Shown: piece by piece, positions 60,920-64,000 of the stretch
Position numbering within the stretch: position 1 is the stretch's first letter
How the letters are laid out: every line of letters begins with the position of its first letter
Assembly: GCF_016545825.1 (NCBI RefSeq)
Contig: NC_052616.1
Coordinates: 7,688,001-7,752,000, forward strand
Length of the DNA: 64,000 bases
Direction: 5' to 3'
Source: Eucalyptus grandis
Taxonomy: Eukaryota; Streptophyta; Magnoliopsida; Myrtales; Myrtaceae
The notes under the pieces: model-generated
Told to the model about the DNA's origin: nothing
The model's input: the letters and a program-made list of their open reading frames with translations, nothing else
The model's database searches: none
Made by a program: the position numbers and the translations under genes

Positions 60920-62668
60920 ATGGATCCCATTACCTTTTCGGACAACTCGCCTCTGCAGCGGGTGGATCCGGAGATCCACAACCTGATTAGGGAGAAGAAG
61001 CGGCAGTTCTGCGGGATTGAGCTGAGCCCCTCCGACATCTTCACCTCCTTCACCGTCAACGAGGCCCTCAGCTACGCCCTCACCAACAAAAACTCCAATG
61101 ACGTGCCCAGCAACCACAGCTGCTACGGCGGCAGCCAGCTCATTGATGCGTTCAAGGACCTCGGAGGCACCCGCGCCCTCCAGGCCTTCGGCCTCGACCC
61201 CGCCTGCTGGGGCGTCATCATCCAGGCCTACTCCAGCTCCCCTGCCAAGGTCGCCACCTACACTGCCTTCCTCGAGCCCCATAGCCGCATCATGGGTCTC
61301 AACCTCCCCTCCGGCCCCCTACTCATCCATGGCTATGACATCTCCGGCAGCAAGAAGATCTACTTTGAGAGCCTCCCCTTCGACATCGACCCCTCCACCA
61401 GCTATATCGACTACGACAAGCTCAAGGAGAAGGCCCTAGACTTCTGCCCCGACCTCATCATCTGTGGCAGCAGCACCTACCCCCGCGACTGGGACTATGC
61501 CCGCTTCCACTCCATTGCCAACAACTGCAGCGCCCTCCTGCTCTGCGACATGGCCAACATCAGTGGACTCGTCGCCGCTAAGGTATATGCGCTCTGTTTC
61601 ATTGGTTTTGGAAATGGTCTTCTCGATTTTAATGATTTGATCATTCTGCTTCGTATCTGCTGTACATGTGCTTTAATGCTGTGAATATGTTGTGAGGTTC
61701 TCAATGTTCTTATTGTCGGTGCAATTTTGTTTCTGGCTATAGGAAGCTAAGAACCCATTTGAGTTCTGCGACGTCATCACGACAACAACAACTGAGAGCT
61801 CGAGGGCTCTGATGGCTGGGATGATCTTCTACAGGAAGTGCCATCCCGCACTTTATGACTTTGAGGACAAGACCGCAGTTTTCCCCTCTCTTCAGTGTGG
61901 CCTTCAGATACACCAGATTGGCGTTCTGGCCGTTTCCCTAAAGCAGGCCATGTCTCCTCAGTTCAAGCCCTATGCCAAGCAAGTCAAGGCCAATGCTGTT
62001 GCTCTTGGGAACTACCTCATGAGGAAGGGTTACAAGCTCGTGACTGGTGGAACTGATAACCATCTTGTTCTTTGGGACCTTCGTCCTCTTAGATTGACCG
62101 GTAAAGATTGCATCAGTTTGGCTGAGTGAGTTGATGATGTTGGCAACAACGAATACGTAGATTCTAATCACTTGAAATAACTTTCTTGCAGGAAATAAGG
62201 TCAAGAAACTTTGCAATCGCTGCGGTATTACCTTGAGCAAGAATGCTGTATTTGGTTACAGCAGTGTCAAGGAACCGAGAGGAGTACTTGTTGGTAATGA
62301 AAACCTATGCACTACTTCATTCTTTTGCCCCTTTTTGGTCTATGCAAACATTCGGGCAGTATCTGTTGAGCCTAAGCTGTACCAAGCACGTTTAGGCCAA
62401 CCAGCAGCCGAATCGGTGATCATTGCTATGTCTGTATTAAGAGGCTTGTCTTGTTGCAGGAACTCATGCCATGACCTGTAGGGGCCTCGTGGAGAAGGAC
62501 TTTGAGCAAATCGGGGAATTCCTCCACCGGGCCGTGACCATTACCTCGACCATCCAAAAGCAGCACGGGAAGCGGAAGCGGATGAAGGACTTCGACAAGG
62601 GTCTAGACAACAACGAGGACATTAAGGCCCTCAAGGTCGATGTTGAGAAGTTTAGCTTGCTCCATTGA
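60920..62668 (+). CDS. SHM: Serine hydroxymethyltransferase paralogue lacking catalytic residues
   Basis: Four exons: 60920-61582, 61743-62100, 62192-62293 and 62460-62668, all GT-AG, giving 443 aa against about 470 for plant cytosolic SHMT. The start MDP matches cytosolic SHM4-type proteins, and similarity is clear throughout ([68 protein letters not shown]). SHMT makes glycine and methylene-tetrahydrofolate from serine using PLP. Key residues are changed: family TTTTHKSLRG is [10 protein letters not shown] (PLP Lys to Glu239, preceding His to Thr); DMAHISG is DMANISG (Asn213); GGVRIG is RGVLVG (Arg to Leu373); ASENF is PSDIF (Glu to Asp39); QGGPHNH is QCGLQIH. Asp210 remains. The C-terminal tail is lost. 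Either a pseudoenzyme or an early pseudogene. Confidence 0.85.
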
Positions 62669-62712
62669 CATGCCCAGTTTCTGTCCTGTGCGCGATGAAG
62701 TACAAGGATTAG
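62669..62712 (+). pseudogene. Relic of the SHMT C-terminal tail beyond the stop
   Basis: After the TGA, a different frame reads MKYKD-stop (62695-62712), the normal end of plant cytosolic SHMT, and a third frame has ATGCCCAGTTTC (62670), corresponding to the usual MPGF-type motif. Small indels therefore moved the tail out of frame. Confidence 0.7.
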
Positions 62713-64000
62713 GTCCCAAGAGAATCATCCATCTACCTCAGTATTATTAGTATCTTTGTCTTTCTCTATCTTTTCTTTTTCCTCCTCTCGATTGTAGGGT
62801 TTCCATTTATTAAAACTCACCTCCGTCAGTGTCCCTCAATGGAAAACGAGTGTTAGCTTTTTTTCCTTTTATCATCTAATTCCCCACTTGATTTTCGCGA
62901 GTTTAGTTGGTGTTTAGCATTTTTTGACGACTTGCTAATCCATGCCATAGTACGTCGAGGGCACTTCTTAAGTCGACCATATGGCATGTGATGGTCCAAG
63001 GACAATTTCCTACTGTCCCGACATTCTAGGGCATGTGAGGGTGGTTTGGTAGTCTTGCCCCATATTCAATGCTCGGCCACAGATATGAGGAACTTCCACA
63101 TCGTTTGGCCATCCATAAATCGCCACCTCATGAAAAGAATGACATGTATGGTGATGGTGATGACTTTAGCTTTTGCTCGATTGGCCCTAAATTGTGCGTA
63201 ATTTATTGAGATCAAAAGAAGGAAAAACTATAAATATTCTGGAAAGCCCTGACATGGGTGCTTCTCTGCAACTCCCCCCACCCCCCCCCCACCCATGCAT
63301 GTTATTTCCCCGGGATCCACGGGCAAAAAGGTTCCTCCATGCATTGAGGTATAAATTCCACTGAGGGTTCGCATGCATGGAATTCTCCAAATCACGTGAC
63401 GCAGCCAATGGAATGGTGGCGGGCCCCGTAAACTTTCCGTCCCCTCGCACCTCCGCACTCGCACGTTATTCCCTGGAAACTGGCTTTGCTTACTTTACCG
63501 GTTATCAAGAGAAAAAGGAGATCTTTTTACCCGCCATATATGGTTCTGATGTAACAATAAAAAGAAATTGACTTCAAAGATATTTTAATTGACGTACTCG
63601 TAAAATTAAGGGTATATTTTCCTTCGTAAATTTACTCAATTTCTCCTACGTATAACTTTTCCTTTTCAAAATTTTAAAACTTTTAAAAGATTAATTTTTC
63701 AAGAAATTATGAAATACTATACACGATTTTATGTGTCCATATTTGTGTAGTTTATAAAGTTTCATATGCTTCATGCTAAAGAAAAATCTAATTGTGAAAG
63801 CTGTAAAATTCGAAAAAGTAAAAGTTACTCTAACTAAACTTCATTAAATTTGAATGACACTTCGTACCAATGTTCATTCCTCGATTGTGTTCGTTTATGA
63901 GAAATCGATGTAAAGTTGACTCTTAATTAGTTTATGGTTGAATGCTTAATTTGTTTCGGTCCATTTAACAAGTAACACAACATAATCCAAGTACCTAGTT
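62713..64000. other. Downstream flank, no gene seen
   Basis: It includes the probable 3' UTR of the SHMT-like gene, a C-rich run (about 63276-63291) and AT-rich sequence after 63550. No coding family was recognised. Confidence 0.5.

Noticed and set aside
60685..61282. Minus-strand frames opposite the SHMT start
   Set aside because: GA repeats read as Arg-Glu runs and antisense of exon 1; no independent evidence.

Overview
The window is nuclear DNA from a dicot plant, probably a woody core eudicot. The genes have many GT-AG introns, plant-specific families (BSK, DUF3527, L-type lectin receptor kinase), CT-rich 5' leaders and a dense load of Copia, MULE, hAT and SINE elements. The species cannot be fixed from the sequence alone. 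From memory, homologues of the BAH protein, the DUF3527 protein, the long mitochondrial carrier and the glutathione peroxidase all lie close together on Arabidopsis chromosome 4 (about At4g11440 to At4g11600), so the gene backbone looks like an old conserved block opened up by insertions.

Layout: 0.5-3.9 kb, 3' half of a brassinosteroid-signalling kinase (BSK), plus strand. 5.0-10.7 kb, a BAH/TFIIS-like chromatin reader, plus. 13.9-17.8 kb, a DUF3527 protein, plus. 18.7-19.4 kb, a near-perfect palindrome carrying two divergent tRNA-Asp(GUC) genes. 20.4-25.8 kb, a mitochondrial-carrier gene with a long N-terminal extension, minus. 26.5-32 kb, lectin-receptor-kinase relics and two hAT-like elements. 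32.4-33.7 kb, AT-rich repeats and a SINE. 33.8-38.7 kb, a decayed duplicate of the carrier gene. 39.6-45.5 kb, a small unknown ORF split by a complete, coding-dead Copia element. 46.8-47.8 kb, a Pack-MULE-like element carrying an F-box fragment. 48.7-49.0 kb, another receptor-kinase fragment. 51.3-53.1 kb, a glutathione peroxidase pseudogene, minus. 54.15-54.25 kb, a 100-N assembly gap. 54.3-60.5 kb, a cluster of broken Copia elements in both orientations. 60.9-62.7 kb, a serine hydroxymethyltransferase (SHMT) paralogue, plus.

The genes do not form one pathway. The three 5' genes and the first carrier copy look functional. The right half is a graveyard of duplicated and disrupted genes. The most unusual object is the SHMT paralogue: its frame stays open through four exons, but the PLP-binding lysine is Glu, the motif His is Asn and the substrate-carboxylate Arg is Leu, so it cannot be an ordinary SHMT. 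Other notable objects are the tRNA-Asp palindrome, the Copia element with almost identical LTRs but a broken coding region, and the glutathione peroxidase stop that falls exactly on the catalytic Trp codon.
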